Shown piece by piece: positions 41,917-52,130 of a stretch of 64,000 bases of DNA (its first letter is position 1; each line of letters opens with the position of its first letter). The notes under the pieces are model-generated. The model was not told where the DNA came from. It searched no databases and worked only from the letters and a program-made list of their open reading frames with translations. This stretch comes from Rheinheimera sp. (GTDB lineage: Bacteria; Pseudomonadota; Gammaproteobacteria; Enterobacterales; Alteromonadaceae), in contig DMYW01000037.1 of assembly GCA_003482455.1 (NCBI GenBank), positions 78,969 to 142,968 on the forward strand. Direction: 5' to 3'. A program made the position numbers and the translations under genes.

Positions 41917-42100
41917 ACCGCAACAAATTGTGATATCGAAATCTCTAGCTCGGACGTCGCAGGAGGCGCACCGAGCTTGGTGTTGCGGCCAGCTCGCCCG
42001 TGCTTGTTGCGGCTACAGGGCAAAAATCCCCGTTTAAGCAGGCTGTAGCCAGCGAATTGCTTCGTGATACACTTTGGAAAAACCACGCGGGAACCTCTTT

Positions 42101-43393
42101 ATGTCTGCATTATTACAAATCAGCTTAACCACAGCGGCGGCCGATAGTCGTTTTGGTAAAAATCCATTAGTCACGCCAACCGCCGATGGCTATCAGATTC
42201 ATGCCGCCGCTGACAATTTGCGGCAAATTCAAAAAGCGGGTCGTACTTTAGAAGGACTTGGTATTGCAGAATTGCAGCTCGCAGGCGACTGGCCAGTTTC
42301 CGCTCAATTTGCGTTTTACCAAGGTTTTTGCACCGCGAAAAAACAAACCGGTGTGCATTGGCACGGCGATGCAGCCACCATCGCGACGTTGTCGCAATGG
42401 CAACAGGTCTACAGCTGGGCCAAGACGCAAACCAACGCTGCACCGGAAGATTTATACCCAGAGCAATTGTGCCGCGAAGCGGTGAGTTTAATCAGTGCAG
42501 TGGCACCGGCTGGGACCTTTAGCCATCAAGTGATTGCGGGTGATGAGTTACTCCAAGCTGGATGGGTTGGGGTGCATGCGGTAGGGCGCGGAAGCGATCG
42601 TGCGCCAGCCATTTTAGTGCTGGATTACAACCCTTCAGGCGATGCGACTACACCAGTTGCGGCGGCGCTGGTTGGCAAAGGCATTACGTTTGACTCGGGT
42701 GGGTATTCGATTAAAGCCTCGGAAGGCATGTTGACGATGAAATGCGACATGGGCGGCGCGGCAACGGTCACTGCAGCACTGGCATTGGCTATTTCGCAGG
42801 GCTTGCAAGCCCGTACGCTGCTGATTTTGTGTTGTGCCGAGAACCTGATCAACGGCCACGCCTTTAAACTGGGCGACATTTTAACCTACAAAAATGGCAC
42901 CAAAGTGGAGATCGTCAACACAGACGCCGAAGGCCGTTTGGTACTGGCAGATGGTTTACAAATTGCCGCCGAAGCGGGTGCCAAGTTAGTCATTGATGCC
43001 GCAACTTTGACCGGCGCCGCGCAAATGGCCGTTGGCACTGATTACAACGCGGTGTTTGGTTTAGACCGCGACTTACAGTGTCGCGTACTGGGCTACGCCG
43101 CACTGGAACAAGAAGCTGCTTGGCCATTGCCACTAGAGCCTTGGCATCAACAACAATGCCCATCGGCCTATGCCGATACCGCGAATAGTCGCCCGGTTAA
43201 AGGCGGCGGCCCAGGCGGTGCGTCGAACGCTGCTGGTTTCTTAAGTCGCTTTGTCGCCAATGATGGCAAAGGCTGGTTGCATGTGGACTTAGCGGCGGCG
43301 TTTCACAACAGCGCGAGCGGCCTGTGGGCTGCCGGCGCCACTGGCAATGGTATTCGGTTGATCGCTCGGACCTTGTTAGAAGAAACCCGTTAA
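42101..43393 (+). CDS. pepB: peptidase B (M17 leucyl aminopeptidase family)
   Basis: Cytosolic M17 aminopeptidase of 430 residues, closest to E. coli PepB rather than PepA. Conserved catalytic segments are 'VGKGITFDSGGYSIK', 'MKCDMGGAATV' and 'NTDAEGRLVLADGL', which hold the two-metal ligands and the active-site Lys/Arg. The N-terminal 'ISLTTAAADSRFGKN' matches PepB 'ITLSTQPADARWG'. I chose the ATG at 42101; upstream in-frame codons have no good start. It probably releases N-terminal residues from short peptides. In E. coli pepB sits in the isc region, but here it stands alone. Confidence 0.94.
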   Translation: MSALLQISLTTAAADSRFGKNPLVTPTADGYQIHAAADNLRQIQKAGRTLEGLGIAELQLAGDWPVSAQFAFYQGFCTAKKQTGVHWHGDAATIATLSQWQQVYSWAKTQTNAAPEDLYPEQLCREAVSLISAVAPAGTFSHQVIAGDELLQAGWVGVHAVGRGSDRAPAILVLDYNPSGDATTPVAAALVGKGITFDSGGYSIKASEGMLTMKCDMGGAATVTAALALAISQGLQARTLLILCCAENLINGHAFKLGDILTYKNGTKVEIVNTDAEGRLVLADGLQIAAEAGAKLVIDAATLTGAAQMAVGTDYNAVFGLDRDLQCRVLGYAALEQEAAWPLPLEPWHQQQCPSAYADTANSRPVKGGGPGGASNAAGFLSRFVANDGKGWLHVDLAAAFHNSASGLWAAGATGNGIRLIARTLLEETR

Positions 43394-43400
43394 GGTAAAA

Positions 43401-43428
43401 ACACGGGCCTGCGGGCCCGTTGTTGTCT
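43401..43428 (+). terminator. GC-rich hairpin after pepB
   Basis: ACGGGCC-TGCG-GGCCCGT stem followed by TGTTGTCT rather than a clean T-tract. A terminator is likely but may be inefficient. Confidence 0.5.
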
Positions 43429-43587
43429 GTGCTGCCGTAGGTTATTTCATGTTGCGATTGAGAGAGTGCAGTGTTTGATGAAGTGCAGCGCTTGAGCCTG
43501 TTGTCCCAGCCACGTGGATTTGGGTCTATGTCGGTCTTTCTATCGCAGCTTTAGTCCCGTTGTTGTCTCGAAAAAGGAAGTCGTCGT

Positions 43588-46059
43588 TTGGTGGCTCAAT
43601 TACCCATCATGGATGTATGCCAGGAGTTACTGGCGCAGTTGCAAGCTTCGCCGACGGTGATCCTCACCGCACCGCCGGGTGCCGGCAAATCGACTTATCT
43701 GCCGCTGTTTTTGCTGCATAGTACAGCCTTTGCTGGCAAACAAATCGTTATGTTAGAGCCAAGACGCTTGGCGGCGAAGTCGATTGCCAGTTACCTGGCC
43801 GCCCAGCTTGGCGAAGCAGTTGGCGAGACGGTAGGTTATCAAATTCGCCTAGAACAAGCGGTGAGTCCGCGCACCCGTTTACTAGTGGTAACGGAAGGCG
43901 TGCTGATCCGCAAAATTCTGTCCGATCCTGCATTATCCTCCGTTGATTTACTGATTTTCGACGAATTTCATGAACGTTCATTGCAAACGGATTTAGCACT
44001 AGCGCTGTCGTTAGAAGTCCAACAGCTCAACGAACAACTCAAGCTGCTGATTATGTCGGCCACACTCGATACCACCGCGTTAAGTGACAAGCTGCAAGCG
44101 CCTGTAGTGTCATCCGCAGGACGCAGTTATCCGGTGGAAATCCAGTACATCACGCCCGATCAGACGGAACTTTGGCAACAAAGCGCCGCCGCAGCACTAA
44201 AAGCGTTGGAGCAACACAGCGGTAGCGTCTTGGTGTTTTTGCCCGGGCAACGGGAGATTAGCTTGGCTCGCGAGTACTTGCTTGAGCGACTGTCGGACCC
44301 ACGCTGTGATGTGTTTGCGTTGATTGGCGCCATGTCGCTGCAAGAACAACAAGCGGCGATCGCCGCAAGTCCGGCTGGGCGTCGTAAAGTGGTGCTTGCC
44401 ACCAATATTGCCGAAACCAGTTTGACCATCGATGGTATTTCGGTGGTTGTTGATTCTGGCATCGCCCGCGCAGCGGTTTACCAGCCGCGGTTGGGCTTTA
44501 GCCATTTAGAAACGATCGCGATTTCGCAAGCCGCCGCTACGCAGCGTGCCGGTCGAGCAGGGCGCTTAATGCCGGGCGTGTGCTATCGGCTGGATACACC
44601 TGAAAAATGGCAGCGCCGTGCCAAACAAACGCCCCCTGACATGCTGCAAGCGGATTTATTGCCGCTGCGCCTCGATATTGCCGCTTGGGGCGCGCAAGTG
44701 GCGGATTTGTTTTGGTTAGACGCCCCGCCAACAGGGCATTTACAAGCGGCAGCACAAAGTCTGCAATTGCTCGGCGCCCTGGATACCAAAGGCCAGCTCA
44801 CATCACTTGGCAAGCAGATGGCGAGTTTGCCAGTTGAGCCGCGTCTGGCGGCTATGTTATTGCACGCCAAAACCCTGGAACAGCAAGGTGAAACTGGCGC
44901 TATTGCACTCGCTGCGCTCCTTGCAGCCGTGCTGGAACAATCGTCACGCCAAACGCAGGTGGACCTGAGCGCGAATCTGCGGTTACACACCGAGCAAGTG
45001 CGGCAGCAGTATCGGCAATTGTGCCGGCTGCTTGGCAGCAAAGAGCGAGCGACGCAGGATGTACCGCATCATTTAACTGCCGAGCTACTCAGTCGCGCGT
45101 ACCCTGATCGGATTGCGCTACGTCGTGGCCAGGGGTATCGGCTTGCCAACGGCTGCGGCGCTAGCTTACCACCGGATGATAGCCTTGCTGGCTGCGACGT
45201 GTTGGTGGTGGTGGATGTGCGGCAGTGGCAGCAACAACAGCGGATCAGTAGCGCAGTGGCTTGGACGCTCGACGCACTGTGTCAGGCGTGGGAACCGCAG
45301 TTAGTCTGGCACAATCACGCCGGCTTTGACGCAGCGACGGGCCGTTTTGTCGCTGAACAACAGCTCCGGCTTGGGCAGTTGGTATTAAAACGCAAAGCCG
45401 CAACCAGTGATATTCAAAGCGCTGACCGTCGCCAAGCCTGGCTGGACTACATCACGGAGCAAGGCTTAGCCTGCTTGCCATGGCATGACGCCGCTTGCCA
45501 GCTGCAGCGGCGCATACAATTGGCGGCGCGCCTACAACCAAGTGCCGGTTGGCCGGATGTGAGTGCAGAGGCGCTTTTACAAAATCTCGAACAGTGGCTC
45601 GGCCCGTACTTGGGTGACATCAAAAGCCTTAGCATGCTCAGTCAACTGGATGTTGCGGAACTGCTGCGTTATCAGTTGTCCTATGAACAACAGCAACAGT
45701 TAGATAATTTGCTGCCGAATCAATGGCGTTCGGTGCTTGGCACTGGCGTGGCGCTTTTGTACGATGAATCGGGCGGGGTCAATATGCAAATTCGCCTGCA
45801 AGAAATGTTTGGTCAAGCGCAGACCCCGACAGTGGCGCAAGGCGCGATTGCCGTGACTATCGAGTTGTTGTCTCCAGCAAAACGGCCGTTGCAAGTGACT
45901 CGCGACCTCGCAAGTTTCTGGCAGAACGCCTACCAAGATGTCAAAAAGGAAATGCGTGGGCGTTATCCCAAGCATTATTGGCCGGATGATCCGCTGCAAG
46001 CGGAGCCGACCAACAAAACCAAAAAAGCGATGGCCCATGACCGCAAAACGAACTCCTAA
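43588..46059 (+). CDS. hrpB: ATP-dependent helicase HrpB
   Basis: DEAH-type superfamily 2 helicase of unknown biological role. It has 823 residues, family length. Motif I is 'TAPPGAGKSTYLPL', motif II is 'DEFHERS', motif III is 'MSATLD', and motif VI is 'QRAGRAGRLMPG'. The C-terminal HrpB-specific domain includes 'GRYPKHYWPDDP', the family's invariant end. The start is TTG at 43588 or GTG at 43591; AAGGAAG lies at a suitable distance. It overlaps mrcB by 23 bases, as expected for the conserved hrpB-mrcB pair. Confidence 0.95.
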   Translation: MVAQLPIMDVCQELLAQLQASPTVILTAPPGAGKSTYLPLFLLHSTAFAGKQIVMLEPRRLAAKSIASYLAAQLGEAVGETVGYQIRLEQAVSPRTRLLVVTEGVLIRKILSDPALSSVDLLIFDEFHERSLQTDLALALSLEVQQLNEQLKLLIMSATLDTTALSDKLQAPVVSSAGRSYPVEIQYITPDQTELWQQSAAAALKALEQHSGSVLVFLPGQREISLAREYLLERLSDPRCDVFALIGAMSLQEQQAAIAASPAGRRKVVLATNIAETSLTIDGISVVVDSGIARAAVYQPRLGFSHLETIAISQAAATQRAGRAGRLMPGVCYRLDTPEKWQRRAKQTPPDMLQADLLPLRLDIAAWGAQVADLFWLDAPPTGHLQAAAQSLQLLGALDTKGQLTSLGKQMASLPVEPRLAAMLLHAKTLEQQGETGAIALAALLAAVLEQSSRQTQVDLSANLRLHTEQVRQQYRQLCRLLGSKERATQDVPHHLTAELLSRAYPDRIALRRGQGYRLANGCGASLPPDDSLAGCDVLVVVDVRQWQQQQRISSAVAWTLDALCQAWEPQLVWHNHAGFDAATGRFVAEQQLRLGQLVLKRKAATSDIQSADRRQAWLDYITEQGLACLPWHDAACQLQRRIQLAARLQPSAGWPDVSAEALLQNLEQWLGPYLGDIKSLSMLSQLDVAELLRYQLSYEQQQQLDNLLPNQWRSVLGTGVALLYDESGGVNMQIRLQEMFGQAQTPTVAQGAIAVTIELLSPAKRPLQVTRDLASFWQNAYQDVKKEMRGRYPKHYWPDDPLQAEPTNKTKKAMAHDRKTNS

Positions 46060-48280
46060 AACCAGTAGAACCAAAGCCAAGCATCAGGTGTGGCATTCGC
46101 TGCTGCGATTTGGTTTAAAAACGACGTTGGTGCTGCTGCTGACCTTGTTTGTTTATCTGATCTATTTAGATAGCAAAATCACTACCTTGTTTTCCGGTAA
46201 TAAATGGCAAGTGCCGGCGCAGCTATACGCACGGGCACTGGAGTTGTCTGCGGGAACACACCTGTCACCACAGAACCTGTTAGAGGAATTAGCGCGGTTG
46301 CAATACCGTGAAGATCCACGCCTAAATGGCCCAGGCCAATATTGGACGGAAGGGCGGCGCATTAGTGTAGTGCGTCGGCCTTTTGTGTTTGCGGATGGCG
46401 CCGTTGCCGCGCAGCGTCTTGATATCGATTTTGGTGGCGACTTTATCGAAAAAGTCAGTAGTAACGGCAAAGCAATCAATAGAGCGCGGCTAGAACCCCA
46501 ACTGTTGCAGCATTTGGTCAGTCCAGAGCAAGAAGATCGCGAAATTGTCAGCCTAAAACAAACACCACAACCGATCATTCAGTCCTTGATGGCCGTCGAA
46601 GACCGCGATTTTTATCAGCATCACGGTATTTCGCCGCTGGCTGTGCTGCGCGCGCTGTGGAATAACGTATTGGCTGGACATACGGTCCAAGGCGGCTCTA
46701 CGTTAACCCAGCAACTGGCGAAAAACATGTACACCGACGCCGAGCGCAATCTGCTGCGTAAGGTGAACGAAGCGCTGATTGCCTTGGTCTTGGATTATCG
46801 CTACAGCAAAGACGAGATCCTCGAAGCCTACCTCAACGAAATTTTTATCGGTCAATTCAAAGACAATCCAGTGCATGGGCTTGGCCTTGGCAGCAAGTTG
46901 TATTTCGGTAAACCATTAGCCGAATTGCGTCCACACGAATACGCATTGTTGATTGGCCTAATCAAAGGCCCGTCCTATTACGACCCGCGGCGTTTTCCTG
47001 AGCGCGCGTTAAGTCGCCGCGACTTGGTGCTGGATATGATCGCCGAACAAGGTATTTTGAATCATGACCAGCACAACATGGCCAAAGCACAGCCACTGGA
47101 TGTGATCCCACTTGGCGCGCATTTGCAGGGGCGTTTCCCGGCCTATTTGGACCAAGTTAAAACCGAATTACGCCAGCAAGTGCCGGATGCGGCCGTGTGG
47201 CAACAAGGCATCCGAATTTTCACCTATTTCGATCCGGCTGCGCAGCAAGCATTGGAGCAAGCAACCAGCAAACGTTTAGAGACGTTAAAACCCGATATTG
47301 AAGTGGCAGCGGTTGCTACGGATTATCAAACTGGCCGTATTAAAGCGATGATCGGCGGGCGACAGTTCCAGTTTGCAGGCTATAACCGGGCTATTTCGGC
47401 GCGGCGACAAATTGGCAGTATTATCAAGCCTGTGGTGTATTTAACCGCCTTGGCACAACCGCAAAACTTTACGCTGGGCACTGTGTTGCAAGACACGCCG
47501 CTGACCCTGCGCAGTGGTGGGCAAAGTTGGTCACCACAAAACTACGATAAAAAACTGCGTGGCTCTGTGCCTTTGATTGAGGCGCTGGCGCAATCCCTGA
47601 ATATCCCGACGGTTCGGCTTGGCATGCAGCTTGGCTTAAATTCGGTCAAAGACACATTGCAAAAATTGGGCTTGGAGCGCGATGTCACTATGCGGCCGAG
47701 TAGTTTGTTGGGGGCAGTTGAATTAAGCCCGCTGGAAGTGTCACAACTGTATCAAACCATTGCCAATAAAGGCCAGCATGTGCCATTGGCCAGCCTTGCG
47801 GCAGTTACCAGCGCTAAGGGTACATTAATTTATCAACGTAAAATGCAAGCCAGCCAACGTGTACGCGCCGATGCCACTTATTTGTTGCAATATGCGATGC
47901 AACAAGCTACCCAAACAGGCACAGCCGCAGCACTTAGCCAGCAATTTCCTGGCGTCCGCTTTGCCGGTAAAACCGGCACTTCCAGTGATTATCGCGATAG
48001 CTGGTTTAGCGGATTTGACCACGAAACCTCGCTGGTCGTGTGGCTGGGGCGGGATGATAACCAGCCCATTCAGCTAACCGGTGGCGCGGGGGCTTTACCG
48101 CTATTTAGCGAGTACTTCCGTTTACAAGCGCCTAACTCGCTATTTCGGGCCGTGCCACCCTCGGTCAATAAGGTGTTGATTTCTAGAATGAGTGGTCGGC
48201 CTGTGAAAGAAACTTGCGTTAATGTATTGTTATTACCAGCAATTTCAGTTGAAATGCCTTTGCAGGACTCTTGTCAATAA
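46037..48280 (+). CDS. mrcB: penicillin-binding protein 1B
   Basis: Bifunctional peptidoglycan synthase anchored in the inner membrane; 747 residues (E. coli 844). A short basic cytoplasmic tail and one membrane segment (about 31-48) are followed by a UB2H region ('LEELARLQYREDPRLNGPGQY'). The glycosyltransferase domain has 'AVEDRDFYQHHGISPLAVLRAL' and 'QGGSTLTQQLAKNMYT'. The transpeptidase has 'GSIIKPVVYL' (SxxK), 'SLN' and 'GKTGTSSD' (KTGT). It lacks the C-terminal extension seen in E. coli. The ATG lies inside the end of hrpB. Confidence 0.95.
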   Translation: MTAKRTPKTSRTKAKHQVWHSLLRFGLKTTLVLLLTLFVYLIYLDSKITTLFSGNKWQVPAQLYARALELSAGTHLSPQNLLEELARLQYREDPRLNGPGQYWTEGRRISVVRRPFVFADGAVAAQRLDIDFGGDFIEKVSSNGKAINRARLEPQLLQHLVSPEQEDREIVSLKQTPQPIIQSLMAVEDRDFYQHHGISPLAVLRALWNNVLAGHTVQGGSTLTQQLAKNMYTDAERNLLRKVNEALIALVLDYRYSKDEILEAYLNEIFIGQFKDNPVHGLGLGSKLYFGKPLAELRPHEYALLIGLIKGPSYYDPRRFPERALSRRDLVLDMIAEQGILNHDQHNMAKAQPLDVIPLGAHLQGRFPAYLDQVKTELRQQVPDAAVWQQGIRIFTYFDPAAQQALEQATSKRLETLKPDIEVAAVATDYQTGRIKAMIGGRQFQFAGYNRAISARRQIGSIIKPVVYLTALAQPQNFTLGTVLQDTPLTLRSGGQSWSPQNYDKKLRGSVPLIEALAQSLNIPTVRLGMQLGLNSVKDTLQKLGLERDVTMRPSSLLGAVELSPLEVSQLYQTIANKGQHVPLASLAAVTSAKGTLIYQRKMQASQRVRADATYLLQYAMQQATQTGTAAALSQQFPGVRFAGKTGTSSDYRDSWFSGFDHETSLVVWLGRDDNQPIQLTGGAGALPLFSEYFRLQAPNSLFRAVPPSVNKVLISRMSGRPVKETCVNVLLLPAISVEMPLQDSCQ

Positions 48281-48298
48281 TTCTTAGATCAGGCGCTC

Positions 48299-50497
48299 AT
48301 GTCATTGAAACCAGAACAGCCCTTACGTGTAGGTGAGTGGTGTTACCTGCCAGCACAGGACAAGCTGGTCAAATTAGACAGTCAAGGACAAGTCATAGAA
48401 ACCGCCGAACTGGATAACTTGTGCCAGAAGGCGTTGAACTATTTCTTGCACAATGCGGGGCGCTTAGTCACGCGTGATGAGCTGCTTAACGACGTATGGG
48501 GTGTGAGAGACGTTTCAGATGGCCGTATCTCGCGGGTTATTCGAGTGCTGCGGGTCACCCTCGGCGACGATACCAAAGAACCTCGTTATATCGAGACCAT
48601 CCCCAAGCGTGGTTTTCGTTTTGTGGCCGAGGTTGCGCCGCTGCTAGAAGTTGCTGCACAGACGGAAGAGCCGGCCGAACCAGCTCCAGAACTCATCGAA
48701 CCCGAGCCGCAGCCGGAGTCGCTCGACGTTGCCCCTTCCGTTGAAGTTGTTGAACCACAAGTTATTGTTGCCGAAGAACTCCCATTAAAGCCGAAAGCAC
48801 GCTTCCCATGGGGGTATGCACTTGCTGTTATTCTGATCGTTGCCATCGCGGGTTGGTGGTTGAAGCCCAACGAAGCAGCTATTCCTTATCTGCGTTTTAC
48901 TCCAATTTCTAATTTGGCCGGTTCTGAGCGTTCAGTCGATGTGACCGCCGATGGCCGTTATCTGGTGTATGTGCATACTCCGGCCAATTCGCGTGAAGAA
49001 CAGTTGGTGTTACAGCAACGGGATGGTTCCGACCGTCGAGTCTTATTAAAGGTAAATGGCGAGTTGTTGTCGGGACCGCAGTTTTCACCGGATGGGTTGT
49101 TTATCTATTATCAACGACAGAATTTCGGTAAAAGTTGTGACATCAGAAAGATCACATTGGACTCAGCGCGGCACGTTGTTGTTTCCGATGAAATTGAACT
49201 GCAGTGTAATCCCAAAAACTTTCGCTCCAGAATGAGCGTTTCTCCCGACGGCCGTTATTTGGTTTATCCAGACTATCAAGATGATTCAAAGAATATCGCA
49301 TTAATGCTCTATACCTTTGCAACCAAGGGCTCAGAACGCTTGACATTACCGCCGGCGACCAGTCGTGGCGATATCATGGCTAGTTTTGCGCAAGATAGTG
49401 ATCATCTCGCATTTATTCGCGATGTTGGGCAGACCACCGGCCAAATTTGGGTCATGTCACTGACAGGCCGAGAACCTAAAATGTTGTTCCAGCCGCAAGA
49501 TCGTTACCCAGCGGGTGTTGCTTGGTTTGAACATGACCAGAAAATTTTATTCCCAGGAGCGCAACATCATATCAATGCGATCGATGTGGCTACGGGTGAT
49601 GTGGAAACGATTGCTATCACCGATGCTCCTGCCAGAGACCTAGTTGCTATCAATGAACACATAGTTGTTGCATCCGCAGGGGAGAACTGGCAGGTCCGTT
49701 TGGTCAAAACCGCAAATCCGATTTTTGCCAAAACAGGAGAAACAGTGGATGAAGCATTATCTGAAGCGTTGCTCGAGCAAAATCCAGTGGCAGGGCAACC
49801 AGATGCGGTGGTAAGCCGTCGATCAGGCCTGCAACATGTCGCTTTACGATTTTCAGATGGTAGTCAGCAAAAGCTTGCTGAATTCGCCAGTGACTTTTTT
49901 ATCTCTGAGTTCGATTATTCAGCCGACGGTCGATCATTGTTGGTCGGGCACGCGAACGCTTTATGGATTTTGACGGCTGGGCAGGCTCCACAGCAGATAA
50001 ATAAGTCGGATGAGCGAGTTGGTGGGGCCAGCTGGGGGGCAAGTGGCCACGAGGTCTTTTATTTTTTATCGCAGCAGGGACATTGGTTGCTGTATCGACA
50101 TGATCTTAAAACTAAAAAAGCAACTTTCGTGTCTGACCGTTTTGATTTTTATCAAGAGTCGCCAGCAGGTAATTACAAAGTTTGGCGTGAGACACGAGAT
50201 AGTAAGTTTTACATTCAATTGAAAGATGGGGCGCCAAAAATACTCGATCTCGGTGAGGTAAGTGCTGCAACAGGTACTGGATTTGTCAGTCGAGAGCGAG
50301 GGTTTTACTTCCCCAAGCAGAACAAAGGTTCTTACCCGACGATTTCTCGTTACGATATCACCACTGGTACCGTAACAGACACAGGGATAAAAATTTGGGG
50401 GGCAGGCCGCCTATTTACGGTCTCAATTGACGAACAGGTCATTCTCAGAGACGCAGGTCGCTTTGGTGATGTAGATATTGCTTATATTCAATTTTAA
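48299..50497 (+). CDS. CadC/ToxR-like membrane transcription regulator
   Basis: Protein of 732 residues. The N-terminal OmpR-type winged helix (about 10-112) has 'EPRYIETIPKRGFRFVAEV', the ToxR/CadC signature. A Pro/Glu-rich linker (118-168) and a single membrane segment (171-187) follow. The periplasmic part of about 540 residues resembles TolB/WD40-like propellers ('FSPDGLFIYY', 'SVSPDGRYLVYP', 'DYSADGRSLLVG' repeats). One-step signalling from periplasm to DNA is the family model. The ligand is unknown. It starts 18 bases after mrcB and is followed by a small secreted-peptide gene. Confidence 0.87.
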   Translation: MSLKPEQPLRVGEWCYLPAQDKLVKLDSQGQVIETAELDNLCQKALNYFLHNAGRLVTRDELLNDVWGVRDVSDGRISRVIRVLRVTLGDDTKEPRYIETIPKRGFRFVAEVAPLLEVAAQTEEPAEPAPELIEPEPQPESLDVAPSVEVVEPQVIVAEELPLKPKARFPWGYALAVILIVAIAGWWLKPNEAAIPYLRFTPISNLAGSERSVDVTADGRYLVYVHTPANSREEQLVLQQRDGSDRRVLLKVNGELLSGPQFSPDGLFIYYQRQNFGKSCDIRKITLDSARHVVVSDEIELQCNPKNFRSRMSVSPDGRYLVYPDYQDDSKNIALMLYTFATKGSERLTLPPATSRGDIMASFAQDSDHLAFIRDVGQTTGQIWVMSLTGREPKMLFQPQDRYPAGVAWFEHDQKILFPGAQHHINAIDVATGDVETIAITDAPARDLVAINEHIVVASAGENWQVRLVKTANPIFAKTGETVDEALSEALLEQNPVAGQPDAVVSRRSGLQHVALRFSDGSQQKLAEFASDFFISEFDYSADGRSLLVGHANALWILTAGQAPQQINKSDERVGGASWGASGHEVFYFLSQQGHWLLYRHDLKTKKATFVSDRFDFYQESPAGNYKVWRETRDSKFYIQLKDGAPKILDLGEVSAATGTGFVSRERGFYFPKQNKGSYPTISRYDITTGTVTDTGIKIWGAGRLFTVSIDEQVILRDAGRFGDVDIAYIQF

Positions 50498-50616
50498 TCA
50501 GAAATTTATCGAATTTTTATCAGGTTTTTTCCATCGGGGTACATAACAATTCAAGCTGCCTTGCGATGCTATGTAGGCTAACAACAATCAAAAACTTAAT
50601 GAAATGGAGTTGTGAC

Positions 50617-50784
50617 ATGAACAACAAATCAATTGCTTTCGCTACACTGTTAATTTTATCGGGATTCACCACTTCGGTGGTTGCTGACCCAACAGAAGAA
50701 CTACAAACTCCGCCACCAGTCCAAGAAGAACCAATCACTCCAGAAACTATCTGTGATTTTGAACCTGCATGCACTATTGAATAA
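50617..50784 (+). CDS. small exported acidic peptide
   Basis: Protein of 55 residues. A signal peptide (about 1-21, 'LLILSGFTTSVVA') should be cut to leave about 34 residues rich in Pro and Glu with two cysteines ('ICDFEPACTIE'). GGAG is eight bases before the ATG, and a strong terminator follows. It resembles no family I know. Its position next to a membrane sensor-regulator suggests a target or signal, which is inference. Confidence 0.6.
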   Translation: MNNKSIAFATLLILSGFTTSVVADPTEELQTPPPVQEEPITPETICDFEPACTIE

Positions 50785-50794
50785 CAATGCTGCA

Positions 50795-50824
50795 TAAAAA
50801 AGGCCGCTGATGCGGCCTTTTTGT
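50795..50824. terminator. bidirectional terminator between the small peptide gene and hemL
   Basis: AAAGGCCGC-TGAT-GCGGCCTTT stem with A-run and T-run. It ends the small peptide gene on plus and lies 18 bases past hemL on minus. Confidence 0.9.
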
Positions 50825-50841
50825 TGGCAATAAGCTCGAAC

Positions 50842-52122
50842 TTACAATTGCGCGAAACACCGTTCTGCCGCTGCAATCGTGGCCGCTAAATCGGCATCTG
50901 TGTGCGCCAGTGACAAAAAACCAGCTTCATAAGCAGATGGTGCCAAATACACACCTTCAGCCAACATTAGATGGAAGAAGCGTTTAAACGCGTCAATGTT
51001 GCATTGAGTCGCTTGCTGATAGCTGGTCACTTCCGGCTGATCAGTGAAGAAAAACCCAAACATACCACCCACTTGGTTGGTGGTCAGAGGTACGCCGGCC
51101 TTGCTTGCTGCGGCTTTAAAGCCATCGAGCAATGCCGTCGTTTTAGCTGTCAAAGCTTCATAAACACCAGGCTGGCTGATTTGCTTTAACGCCGCTAAAC
51201 CCGCCGCCATAGCTATAGGATTACCAGACAAGGTTCCGGCTTGATAAACGGGGCCTAGTGGAGCAATGTGATGCATGATTTCCTTTTTGCCACCAAACGC
51301 ACCAACCGGCATGCCACCGCCGATGATTTTGCCAAGCGTGGTTAAATCAGGTTGGATGCCGTAGTAAGCTTGCGCACCGCCCAATGCGACGCGGAATCCA
51401 GTCATGACTTCATCGAAAATCAACACTGCACCGTACTGGTCGCACAGCGTACGTAAGCCTTCGAGGTAACCGGCTTTCGGCGGAATACAGTTCATGTTGC
51501 CAGCGACAGGCTCCACGATGACACATGCAATATCAGCACCCTTGGCCGCGAACAAATCAGCGAGTTGCTGCAAGTTGTTGAATTCACAGGTCAGCGTATA
51601 TTTAGCAAAGTCTGCTGGAACCCCAGGCGAATTGGGTACGCCAAGGGTAAGCGCACCAGAGCCAGCTTTCACCAATAGGGAGTCTGCATGGCCGTGGTAA
51701 CAACCTTCAAATTTGACGATGGTATTGCGACCTGTATAGCCACGCGCTAAACGAATGGCACTCATGGTGGCTTCGGTACCTGAACTCACCATTCGCACCA
51801 TTTCCATCGATGGCACCAGCGACTTCACCAATTCAGCCATGTCGATTTCTGCCGGGCAAGGTGCACCAAAGCTTAATCCTTTGTGCGCAGCATCGATCAC
51901 CGCTTGGCGGATCGCTGGATGATTGTGCCCCAGCACCATAGGTCCCCAAGAACCTACGTAGTCGATATACTGTTTACCATCAACATCAAAAATGTAGGCG
52001 CCATCAGCGCGGTCAATAAACACCGGGGTGCCGCCAACACTTTTGAATGCGCGAACCGGCGAGTTGACACCGCCAGGGATAGTCTGTTGTGCTTTGGCAA
52101 ATAATTGTTCAGAAAGAGTCAT
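50842..52122 (-). CDS. hemL: glutamate-1-semialdehyde 2,1-aminomutase
   Basis: PLP enzyme making 5-aminolevulinate in the C5 haem pathway. It has 426 residues. 'GGVNSPVRAFKSVGGTPVF' at the N-terminus and 'SSGTEATMSAIRLARGYTGR' bind cofactor phosphate. 'VIFDEVMTGFRVA' holds the PLP-binding Asp, and the Schiff-base lysine is in 'TTLGKIIGGGMPVGAFGG'. It follows pyrB after eight bases, so the two are probably co-transcribed. hemJ lies just upstream of pyrB. Confidence 0.97.
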   Translation of the reverse strand: MTLSEQLFAKAQQTIPGGVNSPVRAFKSVGGTPVFIDRADGAYIFDVDGKQYIDYVGSWGPMVLGHNHPAIRQAVIDAAHKGLSFGAPCPAEIDMAELVKSLVPSMEMVRMVSSGTEATMSAIRLARGYTGRNTIVKFEGCYHGHADSLLVKAGSGALTLGVPNSPGVPADFAKYTLTCEFNNLQQLADLFAAKGADIACVIVEPVAGNMNCIPPKAGYLEGLRTLCDQYGAVLIFDEVMTGFRVALGGAQAYYGIQPDLTTLGKIIGGGMPVGAFGGKKEIMHHIAPLGPVYQAGTLSGNPIAMAAGLAALKQISQPGVYEALTAKTTALLDGFKAAASKAGVPLTTNQVGGMFGFFFTDQPEVTSYQQATQCNIDAFKRFFHLMLAEGVYLAPSAYEAGFLSLAHTDADLAATIAAAERCFAQL

Positions 52123-52130
52123 ATAAATCC

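Noticed and set aside
41947..41977. Inverted repeat AGCTCGG/CCGAGCT between the TSUP gene and pepB
   Set aside because: The arms are short with a 17-base loop and no T-tract follows; it could be chance.
43416..43568. 13-bp direct repeat CCCGTTGTTGTCT in the pepB-hrpB gap
   Set aside because: Two copies 140 bases apart with no inverted ends, duplication of flanks or gene between them; probably chance.
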